Shown piece after piece: positions 1 to 11,329 of a DNA stretch of 64,000 nt. The stretch is from the NCBI GenBank assembly GCA_029204225.1, contig CM055095.1:9826243-9890242 (forward strand). The letters are read 5' to 3'. The stretch's first letter is position 1. Each line of letters starts with the position of its first letter. The notes below the pieces were generated by a model that had not been told where the DNA came from, did no database searches, and saw only the letters and a program-made list of their open reading frames with translations. The position numbers and the translations under genes are program-made. This DNA comes from Diphasiastrum complanatum. Lineage: Eukaryota; Streptophyta; Lycopodiopsida; Lycopodiales; Lycopodiaceae.

Positions 1-310
1 CTACGCTGACATACATGCCTACCGGACTAGCAAGGAGATATAGGCTTCCAGCCCAAGTTACATCCATGGCTTTGACTAGGATATCATTATATCATGGTAT
101 TATTTACAGTAAGAACTCTTTTATGCAATGGGATCATTTGATTTTTTCACTTAGAGTTCATTGAGTTCTTTTTGACCTCATTAGATGTCCAGTGAATAGT
201 TCTTATTTTGAGTTTATTTTGGGAGGCATGTTTTTATGCTCCTACATAGACTATCACACTTGACATGTACCATTTGGTCTTATATGCTTTTTAGCATCAA
301 AGGACAATAA

Positions 311-429
<119 letters not shown>

Positions 430-499
430 CCACCACTACGACTCAACACGACCCAAAACGATTCCACTTCCTTTGTCCTTGGCTTGTGGTAGCAAGCAA

Positions 500-735
500 C
501 CTTGAGCTTGCAATTACAATATGTTTCATATTGAGGCAAGGCACAAAAACTTAGAACGAGCCCTTGAGTACCTAGTATGCTTCTTGGTTTCCAAGGGGAG
601 GCTCGAACTTGAGACCAAAGAAACTTTGGATGTCAAAATAACCAATTGAGCCAGCACCCTTGATTGAGTACTCCTAGTATGAGTGGATGCAAGGACCAAA
701 GCCCAATCGGACGAGTGGGGTGGCAACATGCACTA
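500..735 (-). mobile_element. tRNA-derived SINE-like element
   Basis: Read on the minus strand, positions 652-640 resemble an RNA polymerase III A box (GGCTCAATTGGTTA) and 611-599 resemble a B box (CAAGTTCGAGCC), with tRNA-like spacing. The stretch after the B box (CCCTTGGAAACCAA) is shared in diverged form with the copy near 45.1 kb. The two copies read similarly over about 60 bases by eye. Ends and target-site duplications were not identified, so limits are approximate. It could be a decayed tRNA pseudogene, but two copies with a shared tail region favour a SINE family. Confidence 0.5.
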
Positions 736-1700
736 AGTAGTAGCTGAAAAGACAAAGGACGAGAGAGGTGTTAACCTAATTTAACAAGCTTACTCCAAAC
801 CGAAGCTACCTTATACTAGATTAACTTAGATCTATTCTATTAATGAATGGGGAAGTAAAATGCCCTTCATAGGGCCAATTGATGACATAGAACCACCAGC
901 AGTTGTGAACGTTGGAGGGAGAACCTGCTACAACTTTCAAATTCTTGTCAGGTCTTGTTTCTCAAACATAGGTCTACCAAGGTTAGCCCTACCTCTAGGC
1001 AATCTTCACGTTACGGCAATACAAGGATCAAAAGGTTTGAAATTGCAAGACCACAACTAGCACAATGCTCTCCATTGATTATTTTGCTTTAACTAAAGGA
1101 CTTTGCATTTTTTTTTTGAAAGAAAGGCTAGTAGCTCTTCCTCATTCTAATACCATCAAATATTTAGCTTTGAAAATGTGTTCCAATAAGTAAAACTCCC
1201 ACGAATCATGTATCACGGATAGAAACTTTAAAATGTGTGCTCTCAAAAGCATTGTCAACTTAATCTAGCAATGCACTTCCTTTTACTTCACTACATCAAA
1301 TTGTAGCTCACCCACACTTCAAAATATCACTCCTTTCTAGCTCAATTGTCAACCAACCAAAACTCAACTAATCACACATTTTGAGCATAGTTTTAATTTA
1401 TTACAAAACTTCCTCCAAAAAATCTTCTACAAAATTGGAAGCTCGTTCATGGGAGGCAAATATAAACAAATACACCCATTTAAAACAAGTTCTATATTTT
1501 ATTAGAACATGCTATTTTATCTCCTCATATTTTATGCTACAAAAACGAAATCCTAAGTTTTGCATCATGTAAATTATATCACAAATATGATATGGCTTGA
1601 GTGGACTCTTCTACTTGATCTAAATCCACCAATAAGTTCATAGCTGATATTCGAGACACTCAATTGGAATGAAAGGAATTAAAATGCTTCAATATTTTAC
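736..1700. other. No recognised gene; downstream of the split gene
   Basis: This AT-rich stretch lies downstream of exon 3 of the minus-strand gene at 1.7-4.4 kb. The family usually continues past the end of that exon, so one or more further exons were looked for here and in 1-500. None could be recognised. They may lie outside the window, or the copy may be broken. Confidence 0.5.
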
Positions 1701-4396
1701 CAAGACACCCTCACGAACATCTTCTACTTGCATGCAAAAGCGAGAGTCTTGGTTGGGTTTTCCAGGAGCCAATTGCTCAGAAGATTTATTCCTCGGTGAT
1801 CCATTTGGGCCACGCCTGCTTCCCCGCTTGGGAAAAAGAAGTCCCAACTCACGTTCAACTTCACTGCCATCGCAAAAGAAATATGTTATCCTCTTTGATG
1901 TTATCATCCCTATGAATGCCAACATACAAATATGAGAAAACAAAGTCTATGAAAGAAGATTGGAACCTCATAATTATGCAAATACTAAATTTCAAGTAGC
2001 ATGCTCAAATTTCCTTTGATATAGAAAATACACAATGCAATGATGAAGGATTTGAAAATAGACTCACCTACGAGCTCTTCTAGTTCTCATGGTTAGGAGT
2101 CGCTCATCCTCCTGGGCAAGTACATACAAAGATTTTGAATCATCTCTCCAAGGATTTGTGTCCAATACTGCCAAGATAAATAAAATCCACATGCATTATT
2201 TAAGACCTAGCACAAGATAATGCCCTTCAAGTTTTAAAGCCATGCTAGCTCAAAATATCAACATCATCGACCATAACATATAAAAAGCTGCAATGTTGCT
2301 ATGATTGTCAACATAATCCATAATTCACATTATCATATTGTTTCAAATTTCCACAATGGGCAACAACAAAAGTTAAGATCCAGAATGCTAATCATAATGC
2401 ATGGATTTCCAGAATTTACAACAATAAATGTGATGCACATCATCTTTCACTAGCGAGAACACACATCAGCCAAATGGTGTATTGTTTACTTCTTGCAATG
2501 CATTTTGATAAGTCACATCGCTCATCCAAATTCAAGCAACAAAAAGAAGGGGGTATAATGTCTATTTATAAACTATATACTCAAATGGTACAAGGTGGTA
2601 CCAAGATAATAGTCAACTGGTACAAACCTATATACTCAACTGGTACAAGGTGGTACAAAGACCACTCCACCAGTTTATGATCTTTTTCCATTTGCTATGA
2701 CCAAATGTGCTCCGATGTACCCAAAAAAATGACAAATTAACATGTGGAGAATTTCTTCATTTGCACAAGTTAATCAAATTTCAATTTTGACCAGTTCACC
2801 AACAAACATAATCCCAAACAACCGACAAGGTGCAAGGAATATACACACATCTTTGCTCAAATGATACATGTACAACAACGAGTTATTCTTGATAGAAAGA
2901 GGGGAAAAAAAGAATGGGTATTTTTCGAAGACCAGACGCAGCAAGGAAGAGGGTTCACATGTCAAGTCCTAACATAAATTACGAAGTTCATTGTTGCTTG
3001 TAGCAAGCTGAAACCTTAAAGCAAATTAGTGTTCACAGAATCACAAGTGCACATGGCAATGTTTAATGGACACAATTAAATTTCTTAAACTAGATTCCAT
3101 GTTCCAACTTCCACTTACATTATGATATATCATTTATGCATACACATCATATACATCACAACATCCATCACACAGTACACTAGGTAAACATTTGATTACA
3201 AACTAAAATAATGAAAAGCAAAATCAAAGAACTGCTGAGAACTGGCACAATCAAAAAATTGTCCTAAGTCAAAGAACCATTTTTTTTTTTGAAGTCCGAT
3301 TCAAATTGGACCCAAATGATTCATGGACGAACGTCAACAAATTGTGGTTCGTGGAAACACTAAAATGTTCCGACTTCAAATTTACCGGCTACAACTTAAC
3401 AAAATCAAGACTCAGGAATAAATACAAGACTCAAGAACAAAATTTCAAAAAATGAGTAAATAAAAGTTTAGACTTTCCCTGTGTCTTCATTAGACCTCAC
3501 TCATATCTCTGGGAAATGGGTTTGAGCTCCATGAAAGTAAAGTTAAGCTACTATGCGAAATGGCCACATTAAGGGAAACAAACATTATTCATTCTAAATT
3601 TCAGAATCTCCAATAGTGTCCGCATTTTTTGTACTATTATACAATAAGCCCTGAATTGACTCAATGGACGCCTAATATTAGAGGCAAGTTCTTCGTATTG
3701 GAAACAAGCGGATAAGGTCATTGTGATAGAATAGATTATTTACTAAAGCATTCCTTCCGAAAAGAAAATCAAGCCAGGCAAAAATAAAACCGGCTATCTA
3801 GTTCATAGAACTTCATGACATTCAAAGTTGGTTTTACCATCGTAGCTGCTCGAATCTAGATTTTGCTCCAATTTCCTCCTCATGTCATAAGTACGAGACG
3901 ATACTTGTTTCAGAAAGCTATCAGATGTGGAAGGTATTTCCTCATCAATATTCAAAGCCCCCTCTATGTCTGTTTTGTCATCCTCTGGATCCAATTCCTC
4001 GTCTTTCCCGACGTCGCTTGCATAACACTCAAATTTCTTGTTTCTAAAGTTTCTTCTAATATCAAGACAAAAACAGTCCATATCCCTATCCGATTGCCAG
4101 CACGGCCGTCCCAAAACATGAAATGGAGCACCACACCCTCTACGAAAAACCCTAACGGAGTCCCTCTGACTGGATCTTAGAGCTCGCATCGACTTGATTT
4201 TGCATCTGTTGGATGCAGTAAGCCCCGGCAAAGGGTTTGAGCAAGGCAAGAAGGTAACGGCACCCTTGCCAATGGGATTAATCATCGAAGCTCGCATTGC
4301 AACAGCCACAAACGCAACGTCTTGCAAAAGCACTGCATCGCCCGCCATTGATCGCCCCAAAGGCTTGCACCCAAACAGAACCTCAAACGGCGCCAA
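1701..4396 (-). CDS. Conserved plant protein, probably plastid; three exons, 3' part missing
   Basis: Three exons join in frame. Exon 1 is 4396-3838 (donor GTAAAAC), exon 2 is 2167-2068 (acceptor CTTGGCAG, donor GTGAGT), and exon 3 is 1863-1701 (acceptor GCGATGGCAG, donor GTAAAA). They total 822 bases, or 274 codons. The N-terminus (residues 1-110) is rich in Arg, Ser and Ala with few acids, like a transit peptide. An acidic stretch follows near residues 127-160. The junction of exons 1 and 2 reads SSSYDVLDTNPWR, exon 2 ends with MRTRRARS, and exon 3 continues EVERELGLLFPKRG and VEDVREGVL. I recall these blocks from an uncharacterised family of land-plant proteins, but no function is known to me and I give no symbol. 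Exon 3 ends at a phase-0 donor, so at least one further exon is expected and was not found. This may be an intact gene running off the window or a truncated copy. Confidence 0.75.
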
Positions 4397-4683
4397 TGTA
4401 CAGGAACGTGAAAAAATTGTGTTGATCGTATCAAAAATGTTGCTCGGCAGATCGCCGAAGGAAAATGTTTAGGAATTTGTTGAAGTTGGAAAGGAATGGG
4501 GGGGGGGGGTGGGGGGGTGGTTGATAGTGAGTGAATCTGGAGCAAAGATTCTAGTGACTTCCTTATGCCACGAAGTTGCGTTTCATGGCCTCGTAAGACT
4601 ATAAAGCAATGTCACGTGGAAGAGGTTAGATTTTAGACGATTGTAACCTAGCTCACAATATGTGCGGTTCAGATTTATGTCAC
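4397..4683. promoter_or_regulatory. Upstream region of the split conserved gene
   Basis: This is the 5' flank of the minus-strand gene starting at 4396. It contains an imperfect poly-G run (about 4499-4518). No convincing TATA box was seen, so the transcription start is unknown. Confidence 0.3.
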
Positions 4684-4713
4684 CCTCCCTCCCTCCCCCC
4701 TCCCCTCCTCCCT

Positions 4714-4780
<67 letters not shown>
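4684..4780. repeat. CCCT-rich / (CT)n(CA)n microsatellite
   Basis: CCCT/CCTCC repeats (4684-4720) pass into CT (to 4752) and then CA (to 4780). The tract sits at the edge of a diverged tandem unit that begins near 4797. Confidence 0.97.
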
Positions 4781-4782
<2 letters not shown>

Positions 4783-5603
4783 TATTGTTATAGATTAAAA
4801 ACAACGCCTTCGCTCTTTCTATCATGATGCACGCCTCTCCTTCTCTCTCTTGCCCTTGTATACCTTTCTCTCTTTCTAGAAACTTCTCTTTTTATGAATT
4901 TCTAAAGTCACATGTTCTCTCTCTAAAAATTTCTAAATGCACATGTCATTTTCAAGCATTTCAAATGCACTTCAAATGCCCTTCAAATAAATTTTAGGGC
5001 AAACGTGGACCAATGAGAATAGACAAAACCCTTTTCGTCTATCATTGCCCACCTTCTCTCTATTTTTCATATCTGTACCCTAGAAAACCCTAACCCTAAA
5101 AACCTAATGCAAAAATATTTTCTCTTTCTCTCTCCCTCCGCTCTCACGAGTCACGACTCTTCGTGTCCTCCCAGCATCACCCTCTCTCTCTTCTCTCACT
5201 CACCATCTCTCTAGCCCCTCTCTCTTTTCTCTCACCATCTCTCACTCACCTTTCCTCGAGCTGCGGGGTTGAACGGCGGCCTATGCAAGCGAGCTCCTCT
5301 CAAAGACGAGCCAGAAGAGAGCAATTGCCACCAGCAACAACATTGCCGCCATTATTGAATGTGAAAGGAGGAGCAGCAGGTGCTCCTGCTGATGTGAGAG
5401 GAGGAGCAAACAGGTAATTGGCCTGCCTGCTGCAATCTAGTGCCCGACATCGCTGCTATTCTCAGCAACTGATCTGCAACCAAAGTTGATCTTTCAACAC
5501 TCACTCGTGATCTATAGAAGGAAGCCATGAACAAAAACAAAACAGAACCAAAAAGCTTACACCAACCCAACCGGTCCACAAGGAGAGCGACGGGCCCTCT
5601 CAT

Positions 5604-5717
<114 letters not shown>

Positions 5718-6266
5718 GATCTATCGTGCTCTCTTAGGTTTCAAGAAACAAGATGATAGTCTCTCTCTAGAACATTCTCTTTCTAGAACTTTCTAGAGAG
5801 AAATTTTAGCAGAACCGGCTTTTGATTAGTAACAACTGGCTGAACCGCCAGGTGCACGTCATTTCATTTCTAGGGCACACGTGGCCCAATGACAATTGCA
5901 GAAATCCACAACAGCTGACATTCTCTCTCTATTTTTCATCTCACCTATAAAAAATCCTAAAATATGAAAAATCAGTGCTCTCTCTCTCTCTCATGCAATC
6001 ATGATGTGCTCATCTCCTTCTCTCCTTTGCCATTTTATACTTCACTCTTTCTATGAATTTCTAAAGTCACATGTTTTCTCTCTATACAGTTCTCAATGCA
6101 CATGTCATTTTCAACCCATTTAGACTACACTTCAAATGCCCGTCAAGTACATTTTAGGACAAACGTGGACCATGATAATAGAGAAAACCCTTTTTGTCTA
6201 TCATTGCCCACATTCTCTCTCGCTACTTTTCACCTGAAACCTAAAAAACCCTAAAAAATCTTATTG

Positions 6267-6270
<4 letters not shown>

Positions 6271-6341
<71 letters not shown>
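6271..6341. repeat. (CT)n microsatellite
   Basis: A pure CT run of about 71 bases between two diverged tandem units. Confidence 0.98.
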
Positions 6342-6343
<2 letters not shown>

Positions 6344-6599
6344 GGCTCATCTCTTTCTCTCTCTTCCAATTGCGTGATTTTATACATCGTCTTACTCTGG
6401 AAAATTCCTTTTCTAAAAGTTTCCAAAGCAGTGTTCTCTCACTTCAATGGCCTTTTAATTGGCCTTTAGAATACGTTTTAGGACAAACGTGGACCAATGA
6501 AAAGCTCTGAAACGTGTTTTCTCCACAATATCCTCTCTCTCTCTCTCTCTCAAATTTTCTCACACAAATCTTTCTCTCACACACACAATCTCTTTTTGT

Positions 6600-7925
6600 C
6601 TTTGATTGGTCTTCCAAAGTCCTTAACTAGCATCAATCATGTTTGTGAGCAATGGGCTTTGTCAAAGTCACATAGGTTACCTTATACTAGATCTACTATG
6701 CCTTCTCAAGTTGTATATTAGGATATTCATGGTGTTATTATTAATAGCAATTGAGGAGCTAAGATGTAGGTAACCTTTATTGATGATTTTAGTAGGTTTT
6801 GTTGGGTATAGTGTTACTATTATTAGCAATCGAGGAGCTAAGATGTATGTAACCTTTATTGATGATTTTAGTAGGTTTTGTTGGGTATATATACTAAAGA
6901 GCAAGGATGAAGTGTATGATGTCTTTGTCAAGTTCAAGATTGCAAGGGAGGTCCAATTCTCTACGAAGATCAAGTGCTTGAGGAGTGACAATGGTGTTGA
7001 GTATATCTCTACCAAGTTCATGGGATCAAGAGGGAGTACACAAGTCTGACACCACAACAAAATGGAGTGGCTGAGAGGAAGAAGAGAACCTTGTGTGAGG
7101 TGCAAAAGCCGCGAGGTTAGGAGCCAATCTACCAAAACCATTTTGGATCAAGCTTTGTTGTGTGCTAACTTTCTATGCAATAGGTGGCTGAGTGCTTTAT
7201 TGGATGGAAAAACCCAAGAAGGCTGAGTGTCAAGTTTTTTAGAACTTTTGGATGCAATTGCTATATCAACATAACACTTGATGATAGGACAAAGGAGGAT
7301 CCATCTTCAAGGAAAGGTATATTTGTTGGCTATAGTGAGGTGAGTAAAGCCTACAAGGTTTACATTCCTTCTACTAATAAAGTGGTCATTGGAAGAGATG
7401 TCATTTTTCATGAGGAAAATATTCCAAAGGTGTCCTCAAGTAATGATGTTGTGGATGGATCTAACATTCTTGATGTGGATGACATGGATGTTACTTTGGA
7501 TGATGTTGATGAAGGGCCTTCAAGTCAAAAGCCAAGGAGGACATCAAGGCAAAGGCAAACACCTTCAAGGCTCACATATGATGAAAAAGGTAAGCAAGTT
7601 TTTGGAGGTACAAACTATGCCTAACTTCTTTTGATGAACCTACATGTGTAGATAAGGCTATCCAAAAGGAGGAGTGGATCCAAGCAATAGATCTTGAGTA
7701 TCAAGCTCTTATGAAGAACAATACATGGAGGTTGGTGGAACTACCTAAGGACAAGAAAGCTATTGGATGCAAACGGATCTTCAAAGTGAAGACAAACCAA
7801 GATGGATCAATCAATAAGCATAAGACAAGGTTGGTTGCTAAAGGATATGCACAAGAACATGGTATTGACTATGATGAAACCTTTGCACCCGTGGCAAAAA
7901 TGGTAAGCAGAGAAACCCCTATAAA
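6600..7925 (+). pseudogene. Ty1-copia pol relic: integrase and start of reverse transcriptase
   Basis: The reading is in pieces separated by frameshifts and stops. Around 6770-7040 the integrase core reads VTFIDDFSRFCWVYILKSKD and then CLRSDNGVEYIS. The 7065-7090 region matches the QQNGVAER part, and 7184-7400 reads LSVKFFRTFGCNCY and GIFVGYS, the copia integrase C-terminal part. At 7700-7900 the start of the reverse transcriptase (RVT_2 type) reads WRLVELPKDKKAIGCK and TRLVAKGYAQ, stopping at FAPVAKM. Beyond about 7905 the sequence is unrelated, so the element is truncated there. A 79-base direct duplication lies in the integrase core. The element cannot transpose by itself in this form. Confidence 0.9.
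6731..6888 (+). repeat. 79-bp tandem duplication inside the copia integrase relic
   Basis: Two adjacent copies, offset by 79 bases, contain GCAATTGAGGAGCTAAGATG and GCAATCGAGGAGCTAAGATG respectively. Each continues through the FIDDFSRFCW codons. A 79-base insert is not a multiple of three, so it shifts the frame. Confidence 0.9.
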
Positions 7926-7955
7926 TATGTGAGAGTCGGGACATAAGTTCACTTT

Positions 7956-8162
7956 TTCTGATTCGCGCCTGACTCGTCACTGACTCGCCAGATTGCCTAA
8001 CTCGCGCCCTTGATTTTTGACACTTTCTTGTTATCTCTTGGCTCGCCATTAGACTTTTTGTGATTCCTTGACTCGCCGTCATGAATTTTCCATCACTATC
8101 CCTGACTCGCCGCTGACTCGCCGAACCCTTTGACTCGCCAGCCCTGTCCTGACTCGCCATCA
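7956..8162 (+). repeat. Interspersed TGACTCGCC motif array
   Basis: TGACTCGCC occurs six times exactly, with several one- or two-base variants (GACTCGTC, CTAACTCGCG, TGGCTCGCC) in about 200 bases. Spacing is irregular, so this is not a simple tandem repeat. The array begins just after the copia reverse transcriptase breaks off. The same motif recurs near 35.3-35.5 kb in the upstream region of another copia element. Confidence 0.85.
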
Positions 8163-8219
8163 TAGCCTGAACTACCATATAGCTTCCATTCTCTTCTTCC
8201 AACCTCGTACTCCTCAAAC

Positions 8220-10257
8220 TGACCTCATGGCACCGAAACGTGGTCTTTCGGACGTTGCCACTCCCTTTGGACAAAGAGCCTGACCCACCATAAGTGCAGC
8301 TCCACCATCGAGAGCCCCAGCAGCTCCTCCAGTCCCACGATGTCATCATGCACCTCGCCATCCACATCTCAGCAGACCGGATCTTCGTCCCCATCCACAT
8401 CCACTTCGCCTAGCTGAGAGGAGGGAGAGACTTCTCCCCCATCTACTCGTTGAACGCCTGGTTGTGCCTCTCTCATGCCCTTGCAGTACACCGTCCTCAC
8501 GTTGCTCATCGAGCAAGAAATTACTGCTCTTCGCACTGACGACTGCTTTGCGGTTCTAACGAACATGAGTTTAGCAAACATGGAAGTGCCACTCGACCAG
8601 TCCTTGGTGCGACAGGCCTTTTTTTTCCACATTCGATGCCGACCATTTCACCGTTATCTATAAAGAGCAGGACCACGTGGTCACCCTCGATCCACAGCTA
8701 ATTTCAGTTGCTCTCAGCCTTCTGCACACCCCCAACCTGCCATTTCCTGAGGCCTCACCAAATTAGATGTGTGTGCCATTTTCCTTCCGGATCAAGGTGA
8801 AGTTAAGACCAACACCAACGACGGGTGCCTGATTATGCAGATCATAAATCCAAATCTCCGTGACGTGATGAAATTCATGTCTTCCACCATCATTGTGAGC
8901 CCACAACGCCTCCTACGCGTGTCGTGGTCATGTTGACCATGATGGAAGGACCAAACACTGTTTACGATTGGGCCTTGCTTCTCACCAAGGAGTTACAGGC
9001 TGCTTTCAAGCGCCCCACCTAGATCATCTATGGTGGTTTGATAACCATCATTGCCTTCATTCATCTGGAAAATGTAGGTGTCTGAATGCCTACGCGATCC
9101 TCCACATCCGCCAACTCCACTCCCAAAGACGCACTTACGACATTGTTGGCAAATCAATAGTTGCCCTCCTTCACCTCATCTCCTATGTCATCTACCCACA
9201 CCAACCCCACACATTCCTCTCCAATACTCCAGATCACGTCTCCAATCCATAGCCCCATCCATCCAACTGCCTCTTCCCCCATCTCATCTGTCGTTGCAAC
9301 TTCTATTTTCTCTTCCATCGTCTCTCCCATCGTCACTCCCATCACTACTCTGGTCATCACCACATCATCCTCCCTCACTGTCAATATTCCACTAATCTCA
9401 TCTCCTATTCGCCCCACAGTTGTTTCCACCATCACCGCTCTCACCACCTCCATCATCACCCATGTTGTCATCCCCATCTCCACCACCGTTGTTCCAACTA
9501 TCACCACCATTTCTGTTATCACACCTCTTCCACCACCCATCGTAACCTTGTCACCTTTGGCCAGCTGGGACACTCAGGCTCTGGGTTGTTGGACTGTCTT
9601 AACGGGCCTCCAGCAACAACGGTCGCACAACTGAAAAGAGAGCAAGAAAAAGAGAGGAATGAGAGCCACCAGTTGATAGGCCAGTTGAAGAAAGCAGAGC
9701 AAGCAGCTCAACAACACCAACAGCTCGTGTCCACACTTCACACCGAGCTTAACCAAAAAAAGATTGTGCAGAAAACGTATCAATCTGACCGCCAACATTT
9801 GGTGCTGAAATAGATTGCACTGGAGCAGTAGCATGAATCTCTCAAAACCAACGAGAGATCACTCAAATATTACATTTGCACCCTGGAGCGAAATGTCTCA
9901 AAAGAGAAGATGGAGATGCAGAGAGCCCAGACCAACTTCACCACTCAGCAAGCGGCCCTGGAGCTCACAGTCCAACTAGCGGACCAACAGGTGCAGGCTA
10001 TCCAAGCTACATTGGATCAAATGGTAGCAATGATAGAAGAAGAGACACTGGCCGCCCAGAAGCTGCAAAAGAAGTGGGCCAAGTATTGCAAGGATCACTT
10101 TGTATGGGTGCTACAGACTTATCAGGATCAACAAAAACTTCATGATGCGGTGCTCATAACAAAGGATACCGAGCTGGCCACCTTACATACGCGCCACGCT
10201 CCAAGAAGACGAGCACGCACTCAAGAAAACAGAAGACCAACTGCAAAATCTCAATAA
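8220..10257 (+). pseudogene. Broken retroelement-type accessory ORF: Pro/Ser-rich then coiled coil
   Basis: The coding character shifts between frames. A segment at 8475-8755, joined across a T-run slip near 8625, gives an N-terminal region that includes LDQSLVRQAF and VVTLDPQLISVALSLLH. Positions 9160-9560 encode a Thr/Ser/Pro-rich linker. Positions 9586-10257 encode a Gln/Glu/Lys-rich region with clear coiled-coil character (for example LKREQEKERNESHQLIGQLK and QMVAMIEEETLAAQKLQKKW). Several in-frame stops interrupt it. The same order (N-terminal block, proline-rich linker, coiled coil) appears on the minus strand at 56.6-59.1 kb behind a gypsy integrase. I infer that this is a second, older copy of such an accessory region. 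No gypsy enzymatic domain adjoins it here, and no function is recognised. Confidence 0.45.
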
Positions 10258-10504
10258 GTAGTTCACCGTTGTTCTAGAGTTTTCCACTGCTCTAGACGAC
10301 AACTTACCTTTCATTTTTCAATATCTCATTAGACTAGCTTTCTATTATTTTTCTCTGCCTTTCCCAGCTTCCCCCTTCTCTAATTTCGACATCATTCACA
10401 TTTATCAGATTGCATCGGAGGCTAATAAAAATATCTTTGTTTTTGCGGTCCAGTTATTTCTGTGATGTTTTTGGGAGTCCTCCACTCCATTTTGTAGCAG
10501 GCCT

Positions 10505-11329
10505 TTGTGCCATCATAAATTTTCCATAGGATTGACACTTCCAATTGGAGCTAGATTACTTGCATCAACCCCCCTCTTTGTTCCACCTCAATTTATCCCT
10601 TCATCTTCACAACATCAACATGTACGATATGCGCCAGAGTACCAACCAACAGGAGCAGAGAAGTCGTTCGACGCCCTCGTAGATCATACAAAGCACCGCC
10701 ACACCGCCACCGCCACCCTTCCAAAAGCCCTCCGTCTTGCATATAATGAGCTCCGGACCCTCTACCATGATTGCCATCAATACCACCCTGCCACTCTCAT
10801 CACCTGTTACAACGTGGCCTTGGCACATTATAATGACATCGTCCAAGATCCATCCAACAGGCATTCATGTCAGATCTCTGACTTTCCATTCATCAAATCT
10901 GCATCCACCATTCACTCCACCATCAACTACCAACAGCTCCAACTCACTTTCCCCCATTTCAACCTTCAAACTGGCGGAGACCGCACCTTCGACCAAGATC
11001 TTCAATATGCCTCACAGGCCAAAGACACCACCTCCCTTCAAGTTGATTCTAACATGCCTCCTCTTGAGTTCGTCAACTCACCACCTCGCGCCATGTCGCC
11101 TCTTGCTACTTCTTCACCACCCATGTCGCCTCCTCACCCCCTAAATCCAATCTTCCGTCCACCTTCATCGTTCCTCCATGCCCAGTCGACAACCTCCCTA
11201 ATCTTGTGGTACCCATGGGTTAATGCACACGGCCTAAGTACACAGTACAACACCTGCCCTAGCACAAACCTAATTACAAATACATACAGAGGAAAGAGAG
11301 AGAGGTGTAAAGTTCAAAGATTTTGTTAA
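10505..11329 (+). CDS. 274-codon ORF, unrecognised; probably the C-terminal part of the accessory region
   Basis: This is one of the longer open frames in the window. Residues 60-125 look globular (KALRLAYNELRTLYHDCHQY and LITCYNVALAHYNDIVQD), followed by a Pro/Ser-rich tail with repeated PPMSPP-like stretches. It lies about 250 bases past the coiled-coil region in the same orientation. At 56.0-56.6 kb a globular block likewise follows the coiled-coil region, though I cannot align the two reliably. It has no recognised domain, no signal peptide and no membrane segment. It is most likely retroelement-derived and possibly not expressed. Confidence 0.3.
   Translation: MCHHKFSIGLTLPIGARLLASTPLFVPPQFIPSSSQHQHVRYAPEYQPTGAEKSFDALVDHTKHRHTATATLPKALRLAYNELRTLYHDCHQYHPATLITCYNVALAHYNDIVQDPSNRHSCQISDFPFIKSASTIHSTINYQQLQLTFPHFNLQTGGDRTFDQDLQYASQAKDTTSLQVDSNMPPLEFVNSPPRAMSPLATSSPPMSPPHPLNPIFRPPSSFLHAQSTTSLILWYPWVNAHGLSTQYNTCPSTNLITNTYRGKRERCKVQRFC

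Noticed and set aside
1669-1935. 88-codon plus-strand ORF
   Set aside because: It is the antisense shadow of exon 3 of the minus-strand gene.
3863-4472. Plus-strand ORFs of 105 and 92 codons
   Set aside because: They are antisense to exon 1 of the minus-strand gene and lack any family resemblance.
9154-9573. Opposite-strand 139-codon ORF rich in Val, Met and Gly
   Set aside because: It mirrors the Thr/Ser/Pro-rich low-complexity frame on the plus strand.
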